DNA from: Stenotrophomonas chelatiphaga
Lineage (GTDB): Bacteria; Pseudomonadota; Gammaproteobacteria; Xanthomonadales; Xanthomonadaceae
Length of the DNA: 64,000 bases
Assembly: GCF_001431535.1 (NCBI RefSeq)
Contig: NZ_LDJK01000007.1
Location: forward strand, 1-64,000
Direction: 5' to 3'
Shown here: positions 55,642 to 64,000 of the stretch, piece by piece
How the letters are laid out: every line of letters begins with the position of its first letter
How positions within the stretch are numbered: position 1 is the first letter of the stretch
Program-made: the position numbers and the translations under genes
The notes under the pieces: model-generated
What the model was told of the DNA's origin: nothing
Seen by the model: the letters and a program-made list of their open reading frames with translations, nothing else
The model's database searches: none

Positions 55642-57291
55642 ATGTCAACAACACCTGCACCCGCACAACTCACCAAGGGTCACAAGAAGGTCATCTTCGC
55701 GTCGAGCCTTGGTACCGTCTTCGAGTGGTACGACTTCTTCCTGTACGGCTCACTCGCCGCGATCATCGCCAAGCAGTTCTTCAGCGGTGTCAATGAAACC
55801 ACGGGCATGATCTTCGCCCTGCTGGCCTTCGCCGCCGGCTTCTTCGTGCGCCCGTTCGGCGCGGCCTTCTTCGGCAGCCTCGGCGACCGCATCGGCCGTA
55901 AATACACCTTCCTGGTCACGATCCTGATCATGGGCATCTCGACCTTCCTGGTCGGCGTGCTGCCCAACTACGCCTCGATCGGCTTCGCCGCACCGGTGAT
56001 CCTGATCATCCTGCGCCTGGCCCAGGGCCTGGCGATGGGGGGCGAGTACGGTGGCGCGGCGACCTATGTCGCCGAACATGCCCCGGCCAACAAGCGCGGC
56101 CTGTACACCAGCTTCATCCAGTGCACCGCCACGCTGGGCCTGTTCATGTCGCTGCTGATCATCCTGGCCTGCCGCTACTTCCTGGGCAACGAAGCCTTCG
56201 AAGCCTGGGGCTGGCGCATCCCGTTCCTGGTGTCGATCGTGCTGCTGGGCATTTCGGTGTGGATCCGCCTGCAGCTGAGCGAGTCCCCGCTGTTCCAGCA
56301 GATGAAGGCCGAAGGCAAGGGCTCCAAGACCCCGTTCCGTGACAGCCTCAAAGACGGCAACCTGAAGCTGATGCTGCTGGTCCTGCTGGGTGCAGCGGCC
56401 GGCCAGGCGGTGGTGTGGTACGGCGGCCAGTTCTACGCGCTGTTCTTCCTCAGCAGCATGCTGAAGGTCGATGCCACCACCTCCTACCTGCTGATCGCCG
56501 CGGCGCTGGCGCTGGGCGTGCCGTTCTTCATCTTCTTCGGCTGGCTGTCCGATCGCATCGGCCGCAAGTGGATCATCCTGGCCGGCTGCCTGCTGGCTGC
56601 GGTGACCTACATCCCGGTGTTCAAGGGCCTGACCCATTTCGCCAACCCGGCCATCGAAGAAGCCCGCAGCAGCTCGCCGGCCCTGGTCATCGCCGATCCG
56701 AACACCTGCTCGTTCCAGTTCGATCCGGTCGGCCTGCGCAAGTTCACCAGCTCCTGCGACGTGGCAACCGCCGCGCTGACCAAGGCCGGCGTGCCGTACG
56801 ACGTACAGCCGGCACCGGCCGGTTCGCTGGCGGTGGTCAACGTCGGCACGTCCAAGGTGAGCTCGTATGAAGCGGCCGGGCTGGCCAAGGAAGACGGCAA
56901 GGCCAAGGCCGATGCTTTCGGCACCGAGCTGAAGGCCGCGCTGGTCGAGGCAGGTTATCCGGCCAAGGCGGACAACGCGCGCATCAACATCCCCGGCACG
57001 ATCTTCATGCTGTGGATCCTGGTGCTGTACGTGACCATGGTGTACGGCCCGATCGCCGCCTACCTGGTCGAACTGTTCCCGACCCGCATCCGCTACACCT
57101 CCATGTCCCTGCCGTACCACATCGGCAACGGCTGGTTCGGTGGCTTCCTGCCGGCGATCTCGTTCGCGCTGGTGGCCGGCACCGGCAATCTGTACTACGG
57201 CCTGTGGTACCCGATCGCCATCGCGTTGATGACGGTGGTCATCGGCGGCCTGTTCCTGCACGACACCAAGAACGTGGACATCACCAAGTAA
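55642..57291 (+). CDS. MFS transporter, MHS/ProP-like, with long loop
   Basis: A 549-residue inner-membrane symporter of the metabolite:H+ symporter group. FEWYDFFLYGSLAA, GSLGDRIGRKYTFL and GWLSDRIGRKW are the conserved MFS signatures, and 12 helices are expected. Residues ~335-450, between the eighth and ninth helices, form an extra ~115-residue hydrophilic loop with two cysteines (NTCSF, SSCD). This makes the protein ~100 residues longer than ProP. The substrate is probably a carboxylate given its acs/porin neighbours. GGAGGGGAAG precedes the ATG. Confidence 0.87.
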   Translation: MSTTPAPAQLTKGHKKVIFASSLGTVFEWYDFFLYGSLAAIIAKQFFSGVNETTGMIFALLAFAAGFFVRPFGAAFFGSLGDRIGRKYTFLVTILIMGISTFLVGVLPNYASIGFAAPVILIILRLAQGLAMGGEYGGAATYVAEHAPANKRGLYTSFIQCTATLGLFMSLLIILACRYFLGNEAFEAWGWRIPFLVSIVLLGISVWIRLQLSESPLFQQMKAEGKGSKTPFRDSLKDGNLKLMLLVLLGAAAGQAVVWYGGQFYALFFLSSMLKVDATTSYLLIAAALALGVPFFIFFGWLSDRIGRKWIILAGCLLAAVTYIPVFKGLTHFANPAIEEARSSSPALVIADPNTCSFQFDPVGLRKFTSSCDVATAALTKAGVPYDVQPAPAGSLAVVNVGTSKVSSYEAAGLAKEDGKAKADAFGTELKAALVEAGYPAKADNARINIPGTIFMLWILVLYVTMVYGPIAAYLVELFPTRIRYTSMSLPYHIGNGWFGGFLPAISFALVAGTGNLYYGLWYPIAIALMTVVIGGLFLHDTKNVDITK

Positions 57292-57314
57292 CGGTGGCGG
57301 ACACGTAGTGAACG

Positions 57315-57343
57315 AAGGGCCGCGGCGAAATCCGCGGCCCTTT
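57315..57343 (+). terminator. Rho-independent terminator after the MFS gene
   Basis: AAGGGCCGCGG-CGAAAT-CCGCGGCCCTTT: a perfect 11-base stem with a short T-run, 24 bases after the stop. Confidence 0.85.
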
Positions 57344-57357
57344 CGCGTTCAAGTCCG

Positions 57358-57434
57358 GTAGTGACGGCCGCTGGCCGTCATGCACGTGCCGCCGCCCACG
57401 CCGCTGCGCTCGCCGAGCGTGGCTCGGCGCTACC
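57358..57434. repeat. Pair of GTAG/REP-type palindromes
   Basis: GTAGTGACGGCCGCTGGCCGTCA (57358 on) and CGCTCGCCGAGCGTGGCTCGGCGCTACC (ending near 57434) form a head-to-tail pair of palindromes, of the kinds also seen near 63469-63545. Confidence 0.7.
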
Positions 57435-57487
57435 TCCCGTTCAGCCTGTTCAGGCACAATCGCGGAAACCTTATCCGGTACTCCGCC

Positions 57488-57805
57488 ATGCGCTTCCTGC
57501 TGATCTCCACCCTGCTGCTCGCCACCACCGCCTGCACGTGGGTGCCGATCGAGTCGTCCGGCAAGACCGTGCGCGTGCTGGCCCCCGGCGCAGTCCCGGC
57601 CGGCTGCCTGACCAAGGGCGAAGTCGTGGTGACGGTGAAGAGCAAGGTCGGCTTCTACAACCGCAACCCGCTGCGCGTGCAGGAAGAGCTGGAAACCCTG
57701 GCCCGCAACGAGGCGCCCAGCGCCGGGGCCAATGCCGTGCAGGCCGCCGCGCCGCCGGCCGACGGCAGCCAGCGCTTCGCCGCCTTCCAGTGCCCGCCGC
57801 GCTGA
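57488..57805 (+). CDS. DUF4156-type lipoprotein
   Basis: A 105-residue lipoprotein: signal peptide with lipobox ATTAC (Cys16), then a small domain with two more cysteines (AGCL, QCPP) and RVQEELETLARNEA. It resembles the DUF4156 family of unknown function. The ATG at 57488 is chosen because it gives a clean lipoprotein signal; the longer frame upstream runs through the REP pair. Confidence 0.75.
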   Translation: MRFLLISTLLLATTACTWVPIESSGKTVRVLAPGAVPAGCLTKGEVVVTVKSKVGFYNRNPLRVQEELETLARNEAPSAGANAVQAAAPPADGSQRFAAFQCPPR

Positions 57806-57903
57806 ACGGCACCATACGGCCAAGGCTGAATCGGTAAAGGTGCGGTCAGGCCAAGAGGGTTATAGAATGACGCCCCCTTTGCCTGAGCCTTGGCGCTAAC
57901 TCG

Positions 57904-58920
57904 ATGCTCTTCAAGAATGTCTCGATCGCCGGCCTGGCGCATGTCGACGCGCCCCACACGCTAACGACCAAGGAAATCAACGAACGCCTGCAGCCCACCC
58001 TGGACCGCCTCGGTATCCGTACCGACGTGCTGGGTGATGTTGCCGGGATCCATGCGCGCCGCCTGTGGGATGAGGGCACGCTGGCCTCGGACGCGGCCAC
58101 CATGGCCGCCCGCAAGGCACTGGAAGACGCCAACATCGGCCCGGCCGACGTCGGCCTGGTGATCAACACCTCGGTCAGCCGCGACTACCTGGAGCCGTCC
58201 ACCGCCAGCATCGTGTCCGGCAACCTGGGCGTGGGCGAGGAATGCGTGACCTTCGACGTGGCCAATGCCTGCCTGGCGTTCATCAACGGCATGGACATCG
58301 CCGCGCGGATGATCGAACGCGGCGAACTGAACTACGCGCTGGTCGTCGATGGTGAAACCGCGAACCTGGTGTACGAGAAGACCCTGGAGCGGATGACCGC
58401 CCCGGGCGTCACCGCCGAAGACTTCCGCAACGAGCTGGCGGCGCTGACCACCGGTTCGGGCGCGGCGGCGATGGTCATGGCGCGTTCGGAACTGGTGCCC
58501 GATGCCCCGCGCTACAAGGGCGGCGTCACCCGTTCGGCCACGGAATGGAACCAGCTGTGCCTGGGCAACCTGGACCGCATGGTCACCGATACCCGCCTGC
58601 TGCTGATCGAAGGCATCAAGCTGGCCCAGAAGACCTTCGCTGCGGCGAAGATCGCGCTGGGCTGGGCGGTGGAGGAACTGGACCAGTTCGTCATCCACCA
58701 GGTCAGCCAGCCGCACACCGCCGCGTTCATCAAGAACTTCGGCATCGATCCGAAGAAGGTGATGACCATCTTCGGCGAGCACGGCAACATCGGTCCGGCT
58801 TCGGTGCCGATCGTGCTGAGCAAGCTCAAGCAGCTGGGCAAGCTGAAGAAGGGCGATCGCATCGCGCTGCTCGGCATCGGCTCGGGACTGAACTGCTCGA
58901 TGGCCGAAGTGGTCTGGTAA
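57904..58920 (+). CDS. oleA: OleA, acyl-CoA head-to-head condensing thiolase
   Basis: A 338-residue FabH/thiolase-superfamily enzyme. It condenses two fatty acyl-CoAs to a 2-alkyl-3-keto acid, the first step of long-chain olefin synthesis. FDVANACLAF gives the nucleophile Cys123, with GEECVTF just before it containing the conserved glutamate pair. VIHQVSQPH and FGEHGNIGPAS supply the His and Asn. The length equals that of the Xanthomonas enzyme. It is first gene of the ole cluster. Confidence 0.95.
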   Translation: MLFKNVSIAGLAHVDAPHTLTTKEINERLQPTLDRLGIRTDVLGDVAGIHARRLWDEGTLASDAATMAARKALEDANIGPADVGLVINTSVSRDYLEPSTASIVSGNLGVGEECVTFDVANACLAFINGMDIAARMIERGELNYALVVDGETANLVYEKTLERMTAPGVTAEDFRNELAALTTGSGAAAMVMARSELVPDAPRYKGGVTRSATEWNQLCLGNLDRMVTDTRLLLIEGIKLAQKTFAAAKIALGWAVEELDQFVIHQVSQPHTAAFIKNFGIDPKKVMTIFGEHGNIGPASVPIVLSKLKQLGKLKKGDRIALLGIGSGLNCSMAEVVW

Positions 58921-58943
58921 CCCAGGCCCGGTAACGTCTTCCC

Positions 58944-58967
58944 AAGGGCCGGTACTACCGGCCCTTT
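58944..58967 (+). terminator. Stem-loop terminator between oleA and oleB
   Basis: AAGGGCCGG-TACTA-CCGGCCCTTT, 23 bases after the oleA stop. It is a good Rho-independent terminator and could lower expression of oleB relative to oleA. Confidence 0.75.
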
Positions 58968-58982
58968 CTACAGGTGCACCGC

Positions 58983-59873
58983 ATGCGCGATCTTCCCGGC
59001 TACCCGTCCACCCCCCATCGGTTCGAGGTCCGTCCGGGCCTGTCGATGAGCTACCTCGACGAAGGTCCGCGCGACGGCGAGGTGGTGGTGATGGTCCACG
59101 GCAATCCGTCGTGGAGCTATTACTGGCGCACGCTGGTGGCCGGCCTGTCCGACCGCTACCGCTGCATCGTGCCGGACCACATCGGCATGGGCCTGTCGGA
59201 CAAGCCGGCCGACGATCGTTACGACTACACCCTGCAGTCGCGCGTGGATGACCTGGACGCGCTGCTGGTGCATCTGGGCATCACCGGTGCGGTGACCCTG
59301 GCCGTGCACGACTGGGGCGGGATGATCGGGTTCGGCTGGGCCTTGTCCCACCATGCCCAGGTCAAGCGCCTGGTGGTGTTGAATACCGCGGCGTTCCCGA
59401 TGCCGGCGGCGAAGAAAATGCCCTGGCAGATCGGCCTGGGCCGGCACTGGAAGGTCGGCGAGTGGATCATCCGCCGCTTCAACGCGTTTTCCGCCGGGGC
59501 TTCATGGCTGGGCGTCGAGCGCAGGATGCCGGCCGCCGTGCGCCGCGCCTACGTGGCGCCGTATGACAGCTGGGACAACCGCATCAGCACGATCCGCTTC
59601 ATGCAGGACATCCCGCTGTCGCCGGCCGACAAGGCGTGGTCCCTGCTTGAGCGCTCCGGCCAGGTGCTGCCGTCGTTCGCCGATCGTCCCGCCTTCATCG
59701 GCTGGGGCCTGCGCGATTTCGTCTTCGACCATCACTTCCTGAAGGGCTTCCAGGCGGCGCTGCCGCAGGCGGAAGTGCACGCGTTCGAGGATGCCGGTCA
59801 TTACGTGCTGGAAGACAAGCACGACGTGCTGGTGCCCGAAATCCGCGCCTTCCTGGACCGCAACCCGTTGTAA
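58983..59873 (+). CDS. oleB: OleB, beta-lactone decarboxylase
   Basis: A 296-residue alpha/beta-hydrolase of the haloalkane-dehalogenase type. HGNPSWSYYWR is the oxyanion region, AVHDWGGM gives the nucleophile Asp110, and DAGHYVLED the histidine. In the ole pathway it turns the beta-lactone into the cis-olefin and CO2. A GTG nine bases upstream is an alternative start. Confidence 0.93.
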   Translation: MRDLPGYPSTPHRFEVRPGLSMSYLDEGPRDGEVVVMVHGNPSWSYYWRTLVAGLSDRYRCIVPDHIGMGLSDKPADDRYDYTLQSRVDDLDALLVHLGITGAVTLAVHDWGGMIGFGWALSHHAQVKRLVVLNTAAFPMPAAKKMPWQIGLGRHWKVGEWIIRRFNAFSAGASWLGVERRMPAAVRRAYVAPYDSWDNRISTIRFMQDIPLSPADKAWSLLERSGQVLPSFADRPAFIGWGLRDFVFDHHFLKGFQAALPQAEVHAFEDAGHYVLEDKHDVLVPEIRAFLDRNPL

Positions 59874-59979
59874 GCAGGACGGCGGCGGCTGCCCGGCCCT
59901 GTGACATGGTGCGTGGTCCTGCGGCGAGCCATGGTGACGGGGTCTGACCCCCGACTCCGACCCCTGACTCCGACCCCAC

Positions 59980-60405
59980 TCAGGCCGCGATCGGTGCCTG
60001 CGGCGAGGGGCTGTTGCCGTTGTCGTCCGGGTGGTCGTCATCATTGCCGGCGGCGTCGCGCCAGCGCCAGTCGGCCGGGGTCAGCGGGTCCAGGCCGTAG
60101 GCGATGCGGGCTTTCTCGCACTGCGCGCTGGGCTTGCCGTATTCCCATGAAGCGTCCACCTCGCGGCACACGCTGGGCCGGTTGGGATGGATGGTGCAGC
60201 GTGAATACACCCCGATCTGCGCGTCCAGCGCCACGCAGCGCACCGGTGCCGAATGGGTGCCGCGCATGCACAGGCGATGCGGGTCGAGCGCTTCGGTCAG
60301 CTGGTGCGGTACGCCGCCGGGCGTCACTTCGTCCGATTCCATCCAATGGAAGGCGACACGGTACTGGGTGCAGCAGGCGCCGCAGGTCATGCAGGGGTGT
60401 TGCAT
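59980..60405 (-). CDS. YkgJ-family cysteine-cluster protein
   Basis: A 141-residue protein with a CxxC-x2-CC start (CMTCGACC) and further cysteines (CMRGTH, RCVALD, RCTIHPNRPSVCR), the eight-cysteine YkgJ/UPF0153 pattern thought to bind Zn or an Fe-S cluster; function unknown. It lies on the opposite strand between oleB and oleC, splitting the ole genes. Confidence 0.85.
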   Translation of the reverse strand: MQHPCMTCGACCTQYRVAFHWMESDEVTPGGVPHQLTEALDPHRLCMRGTHSAPVRCVALDAQIGVYSRCTIHPNRPSVCREVDASWEYGKPSAQCEKARIAYGLDPLTPADWRWRDAAGNDDDHPDDNGNSPSPQAPIAA

Positions 60406-60509
60406 GGGCAAGGCCGCCTCGGGGCAGGCATAGGACAGGGACGAAGACGCGGATTTTCCACGATGCGGGCCCGCGCGCAAGAAATTCCGTATCCGGCGAC
60501 AATGAACGG

Positions 60510-62168
60510 ATGAATCGATACAGCAATATCGCCGCCCGGCTGCCTGAACTGGCGCGTGAGCGGCCCGACCAGATCGCCATCCGCTGCCCGGGACGCCGCG
60601 GCCCGGGCAATGGCATGGCCGCCTATGACGTCACCCTGGACTACCGTCAACTGGACGCCCGCAGCGATGCGATGGCCGCCGGACTGGCCTTGCACGGCAT
60701 TGGCCGCGGGGTGCGCGCGGTGGTGATGGTGCGGCCTTCGCCGGAGTTCTTCCTGTTGATGTTCGCGCTGTTCAAGCTGGGCGCGGTGCCGGTGCTGGTG
60801 GATCCGGGCATCGACAAGCGCGCGCTGAAGCAGTGCCTGGACGAGGCGCAGCCGCAGGCCTTCATCGGCATCCCGCTGGCCCACGTGGCCCGTCTGGCGC
60901 TGCGCTGGGCGCCGTCGGCCACGCTGCTGGTGACCGTGGGCCGCCGGCTGGGCTGGGGCGGTACCACGCTGGCTGCGCTGGAGCGTGCCGGCACGGGTAC
61001 GCCGCCGATGCTGGCCGCTACCGATGGCGAAGATACCGCTGCGATCCTGTTCACCAGCGGTTCCACCGGCGTGCCCAAGGGCGTGGTCTACCGCCACCGC
61101 CATTTCGTCGGCCAGGTCGAGCTGCTGCGTTCGGCATTCGGCATGGAAGCGGGCGGGGTGGACCTGCCGACCTTCCCGCCGTTCGCCCTGTTCGACCCGG
61201 CACTGGGCCTGACGTCGGTGATTCCGGACATGGACCCGACGCGGCCGGCCAAGGCCGATCCGCGCCGCCTGCACGATGCGATCAAACGCCATGGCGTCAC
61301 CCAGTTGTTCGGCTCGCCCGCGCTGATGCGGGTGCTGGCCGATCATGGCCAGCCGCTGCCGGGGGTCAAGCGGGTGACCTCGGCGGGGGCGCCGGTGCCC
61401 CCTGACGTGGTCGCCAGGATCCGTCGGCTGTTGCCGCCCGACGCCCAGTTCTGGACGCCGTATGGCGCCACCGAATGCCTGCCGGTCGCGGTGATCGAAG
61501 GGCGCGCGCTGGAAAACACCCGGGCCGCCACCGAAGGCGGTGCAGGCACCTGCGTGGGCGGGGTGGTGGCGCCGAACCAGGTGCGGATCATTGCCATCGA
61601 TGACGCGGCGCTGCCGGACTGGACGCAGGTGCGTGAGCTGCCGGTGGGCGAGGTAGGCGAGATCACCGTGGCCGGACCCACCGCGACGGAAAGCTATTTC
61701 AACCGTCCGCAGGCGACCGCGGCGGCGAAGATCATCGAGACGCTGGCCGACGGCAGCACCCGCGTGGTGCACCGCATGGGCGATGTCGGCTACTTCGATG
61801 CGCAGGGCCAGCTGTGGTTCTGCGGGCGCAAGACCCAGCGCGTGGAAACCGCGCAGGGGCCGCTCTACACCGAACAGGTCGAGCCGGTGTTCAACACCGT
61901 GGCCGGCGTGGCGCGCACTGCGCTGGTCGGCGTCGGCGTGCCAGGTGCGCAGGTGCCGGTGCTGTGCGTGGAGCTGCTGCCCGGGCATTCCGATTCCGCC
62001 GCCCTGCATGAAGCGCTGCGCACCAAGGCCGCCGTGCGCCTGCCCGAGGCACGCCTGCAGGACTTCCTGGTGCATCCGGGCTTCCCGGTGGATATCCGGC
62101 ACAACGCCAAGATCGGCCGCGAGAAGCTGGCGATCTGGGCCACGAAACAACGGGAAAAACAGGCATGA
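60510..62168 (+). CDS. oleC: OleC, beta-lactone synthetase
   Basis: A 552-residue AMP-dependent synthetase-family enzyme. [20 protein letters not shown] is the P-loop and [11 protein letters not shown] the A5-like motif; a C-terminal lid with the conserved Lys ([10 protein letters not shown]) follows. OleC closes the 2-alkyl-3-hydroxy acid to a beta-lactone using ATP. Its stop overlaps the oleD ATG by four bases. Confidence 0.94.
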   Translation: MNRYSNIAARLPELARERPDQIAIRCPGRRGPGNGMAAYDVTLDYRQLDARSDAMAAGLALHGIGRGVRAVVMVRPSPEFFLLMFALFKLGAVPVLVDPGIDKRALKQCLDEAQPQAFIGIPLAHVARLALRWAPSATLLVTVGRRLGWGGTTLAALERAGTGTPPMLAATDGEDTAAILFTSGSTGVPKGVVYRHRHFVGQVELLRSAFGMEAGGVDLPTFPPFALFDPALGLTSVIPDMDPTRPAKADPRRLHDAIKRHGVTQLFGSPALMRVLADHGQPLPGVKRVTSAGAPVPPDVVARIRRLLPPDAQFWTPYGATECLPVAVIEGRALENTRAATEGGAGTCVGGVVAPNQVRIIAIDDAALPDWTQVRELPVGEVGEITVAGPTATESYFNRPQATAAAKIIETLADGSTRVVHRMGDVGYFDAQGQLWFCGRKTQRVETAQGPLYTEQVEPVFNTVAGVARTALVGVGVPGAQVPVLCVELLPGHSDSAALHEALRTKAAVRLPEARLQDFLVHPGFPVDIRHNAKIGREKLAIWATKQREKQA

Positions 62169-63175
62169 AGATCCTTGTCACCGGCGGCGGTGGATTCCTG
62201 GGACAGGCCCTGTGCGCCGGCCTTGCCGAACGCGGCCACCAGGTGCTCAGCTTCAACCGCGGCCAGTACCCGGCGCTGCAGGCCATGGGCGTGGGCCAGA
62301 TCCAGGGCGACCTGGCCGATGCGCAGGCGGTGCTGCATGCCGTGGCCGGGATGGACGCAGTGCTGCACAACGCGGCCAAGGCCGGTGCCTGGGGCAGCTA
62401 TGACAGCTACTACCAGGCCAACGTGGTCGGCACCGACAACGTGATCGCCGCCTGCCGTGCGCAGCAGGTGCCGAAGCTGGTCTACACCTCCACCCCCAGC
62501 GTGACCCATCGCGCCACGCATCCGGTGGAAGGGCTGGGCGCGGACGAGGTGCCGTATGGGGAAGACTTCCAGGCACCGTACGCCGCAACCAAGGCGATCG
62601 CCGAACAGCGCGTGCTGGCGGCCAACGATGCCGCGCTGGCCACCGTGGCGTTGCGCCCGCGGCTGATCTGGGGGCCGGGTGACCTGCAGCTGGTACCCCG
62701 GCTGGCGCAGCGCTCGCGCGCCGGACGCCTGCGCCTGGTCGGCGATGGCAACAACCTGGTGGACACCACCTACATCGACAACGCCGCGCTGGCGCACTTC
62801 CTCGCATTGGATGCACTGGCGCCCGGCGCGGCGTGTGCGGGCAAGGCCTATTTCATTTCCAACGGCGAACCGCTGCCGATGCGCGAGCTGCTCAACAAGC
62901 TGCTGGCCGCGGCGGGTGCACCGGCGGTGACGAAATCGGTGAGCTTCAAGACGGCGTACCGCATCGGTGCGATAGCCGAAAAACTATGGCCGCTGCTGCG
63001 CCTGCCGGGCGAACCGCCGCTTACCCGCTTCCTTGCCGAACAGCTGTGCACGGCCCACTGGTACAGCATGGAACCGGCGCGCCGCGACTTCGGTTACGTA
63101 CCGGTGGTGAGCATTGACGAAGGACTCACGCGGCTGAAAGCTTCATCAATCGGCGAGATTTCCGTCACCCGATGA
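62165..63175 (+). CDS. oleD: OleD, NAD(P)H-dependent 2-alkyl-3-oxoalkanoate reductase
   Basis: A 336-residue extended short-chain dehydrogenase. [15 protein letters not shown] is the nucleotide-binding Gly motif; YTSTPSV and [10 protein letters not shown] contain the catalytic Ser and the YxxxK pair. It reduces the OleA product to the 2-alkyl-3-hydroxy acid for OleC. OleBCD are known to form a complex in Xanthomonas. Confidence 0.94.
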   Translation: MKILVTGGGGFLGQALCAGLAERGHQVLSFNRGQYPALQAMGVGQIQGDLADAQAVLHAVAGMDAVLHNAAKAGAWGSYDSYYQANVVGTDNVIAACRAQQVPKLVYTSTPSVTHRATHPVEGLGADEVPYGEDFQAPYAATKAIAEQRVLAANDAALATVALRPRLIWGPGDLQLVPRLAQRSRAGRLRLVGDGNNLVDTTYIDNAALAHFLALDALAPGAACAGKAYFISNGEPLPMRELLNKLLAAAGAPAVTKSVSFKTAYRIGAIAEKLWPLLRLPGEPPLTRFLAEQLCTAHWYSMEPARRDFGYVPVVSIDEGLTRLKASSIGEISVTR

Positions 63176-63238
63176 ACACCGCCGGCACGTGAGTATGGTC
63201 CCCAACGCCACCCCGGCACGTTAACCGCGAGGATCGCC

Positions 63239-63394
63239 ATGCTGCACTACGCCGTCATCTTTTTCGTCATCGCCCTGATTGCCGCCGTGCTCGGTTTTTC
63301 CGGTATCGCCGGTGCCGCCAGCAACATCGCCTGGATCCTGTTCGTGGTCTTCCTGGTGCTGGCCGTGATCTCGATGTTCCGCAAGCGAACCTGA
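63239..63394 (+). CDS. DUF1328/YtjA-type small membrane protein
   Basis: A 51-residue protein made of two hydrophobic helices ([20 protein letters not shown] and [19 protein letters not shown]) split by a Gly/Ala turn, ending FRKRT. This is the DUF1328/YtjA family, often stress-induced in other bacteria. CGAGGATC precedes the ATG. Confidence 0.9.
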   Translation: MLHYAVIFFVIALIAAVLGFSGIAGAASNIAWILFVVFLVLAVISMFRKRT

Positions 63395-63419
63395 CCTTCG
63401 GTCACGTTGCTTGAAGACG

Positions 63420-63440
63420 AAGCCGGGCATAGCCCGGCTT
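63420..63440 (+). terminator. Rho-independent terminator
   Basis: AAGCCGGGC-ATA-GCCCGGCTT followed by TGTTGTTT, 25 bases after the DUF1328 gene. Confidence 0.85.
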
Positions 63441-63468
63441 TGTTGTTTCTGCGGGATGCTGCCGCAGC

Positions 63469-63612
63469 GTGACGGCCAGCGGCCGTCACTACCAGGATTG
63501 CGGTAGCGCCGAGCCGTGCTCGGCGAGCGCAGCGGCAGCGGCTACGGCGTGACGACCAACGGTCGTCACCCACCACGGGCACCGAATGACGGCCAGCGGC
63601 CGTCACTACCGT
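63469..63612. repeat. Cluster of four GTAG/REP-type palindromes
   Basis: Four palindromes in ~145 bases: GTGACGGCCAGCGGCCGTCAC (63469 on), GGTAGCGCCGAGCCGTGCTC with its stem partner to 63545, GTGACGACCAACGGTCGTCAC (63549 on) and ATGACGGCCAGCGGCCGTCA (63587 on). Two sequence kinds alternate. They fill the space before ubiJ. Confidence 0.8.
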
Positions 63613-63655
63613 GTTCGGCGGCGGTCAGTACCGCATCGCAGGTAGAATGCCCGCC

Positions 63656-64000
63656 ATGCCTCTTTCCCTGCTCAAGTCGCTCAAGCCGGTTGCCGGCCGT
63701 GCCCTGCAAGCCGCGCTCAACCGCGCGCTCGCGCTGGATCCTGATACCCGCCAGGCGCTGACCGCGCTGGATGGCCGCCATATCGACCTGACCCTGGAAG
63801 CGCCCGCGCTGGCGATGCGCATCAGCGTGCACGGCGAGGCACTCGAAGTGGGCCCGGTGGACCATCGCGAAGCCGACCTGGCCGTGCGCAGCAGCCTGTC
63901 CGGTGTGCTGGCCCAGCTGCCGCTGCTGGCGAAATCGCGCGGCGCGCAGGCCAACCCGGCCGGCCGGGTGCGGGTTGCCGGTGATGCCGAACTGGCGCGC
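63656..64000 (+). CDS. ubiJ: UbiJ, ubiquinone biosynthesis accessory factor (partial)
   Basis: The first 115 codons of a gene cut by the window end. MPLSLLKSLKPVAGRALQAA and the SCP2-like domain (RHIDLTLEAPALAMRISVHG, then EADLAVRSSLSGVLAQLPLL) match UbiJ, which binds isoprenoid intermediates in the ubiquinone synthesis complex. ubiB would be expected next. Confidence 0.85.
   Translation, partial: MPLSLLKSLKPVAGRALQAALNRALALDPDTRQALTALDGRHIDLTLEAPALAMRISVHGEALEVGPVDHREADLAVRSSLSGVLAQLPLLAKSRGAQANPAGRVRVAGDAELAR

Noticed and set aside
63469..63612. A CRISPR-like array
   Set aside because: The repeated units are palindromes of two alternating kinds with irregular spacing, as in REP clusters, not equal repeats with unique spacers.

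Overview
The window looks like chromosome of a high-GC gammaproteobacterium of the Stenotrophomonas/Xanthomonas group, most likely Stenotrophomonas. The grounds are the gene content (tatABC beside hemH, glyQS, tamAB, an oleABCD olefin cluster, a CrbS/CrbR/acs set) and repeated palindromes of the GTAG/REP type known from Stenotrophomonas (about 5705-5737, 51100-51143, 57358-57434 and a cluster at 63469-63612). No database search was possible; all names come from reading the translations.

Layout. Positions 1-350 are the end of an rRNA operon (last bases of 23S, a 5S gene, a terminator). 361-12453 is mostly housekeeping: an unknown effector-like protein, an alpha/beta hydrolase, hemH, a SYLF protein, tatABC, a membrane protein, a glutamine amidotransferase, an orphan GspE-type ATPase, glyQ and glyS. 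12554-28822 is a type III secretion (T3SS) island laid out like Salmonella SPI-1/Shigella Mxi-Spa: InvF-type regulator, InvB-type chaperone, export-gate genes sctS/T/U, SicA-type chaperone, translocators SipB/C/D, a SipA-position protein, IacP, IagB, then sctD/F/I/J/K/L and a small last gene. 28903-34538 is tamA-tamB.

34546-43476 is an accessory block holding a 2231-residue toxin/effector-like protein. Two 198-residue paralogues flank it, and a degenerate second copy of the tamB 3' end lies inside the block. 43580-57805 holds an S46 dipeptidyl-peptidase, a CrbS-type sensor kinase, another effector-like unknown, mntP behind a yybP-ykoY manganese riboswitch, the CrbR-type regulator, acs, a DcaP-like porin, an MFS transporter and a small lipoprotein. 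57904-64000 holds oleA, oleB, a YkgJ-family gene, oleC, oleD, a tiny membrane protein and the start of ubiJ.

The main result is that the T3SS island appears to carry two internal deletions relative to the SPI-1 order. One joins a short signal-peptide ORF (secretin position) to the last ~60 codons of sctV. The other fuses, in frame, the N-terminal domain of the ATPase SctN to SctR lacking its first membrane segment. Together they remove the secretin, the gatekeeper, nearly all of SctV, the ATPase catalytic domain, SctO, SctP and SctQ, while all other genes read as intact. Unless these parts exist elsewhere in the genome, the apparatus should not secrete. The giant protein, its flanking paralogues and the duplicated tamB tail are the second main point of interest; the giant gene also shows a probable single-base frameshift near its 3' end.
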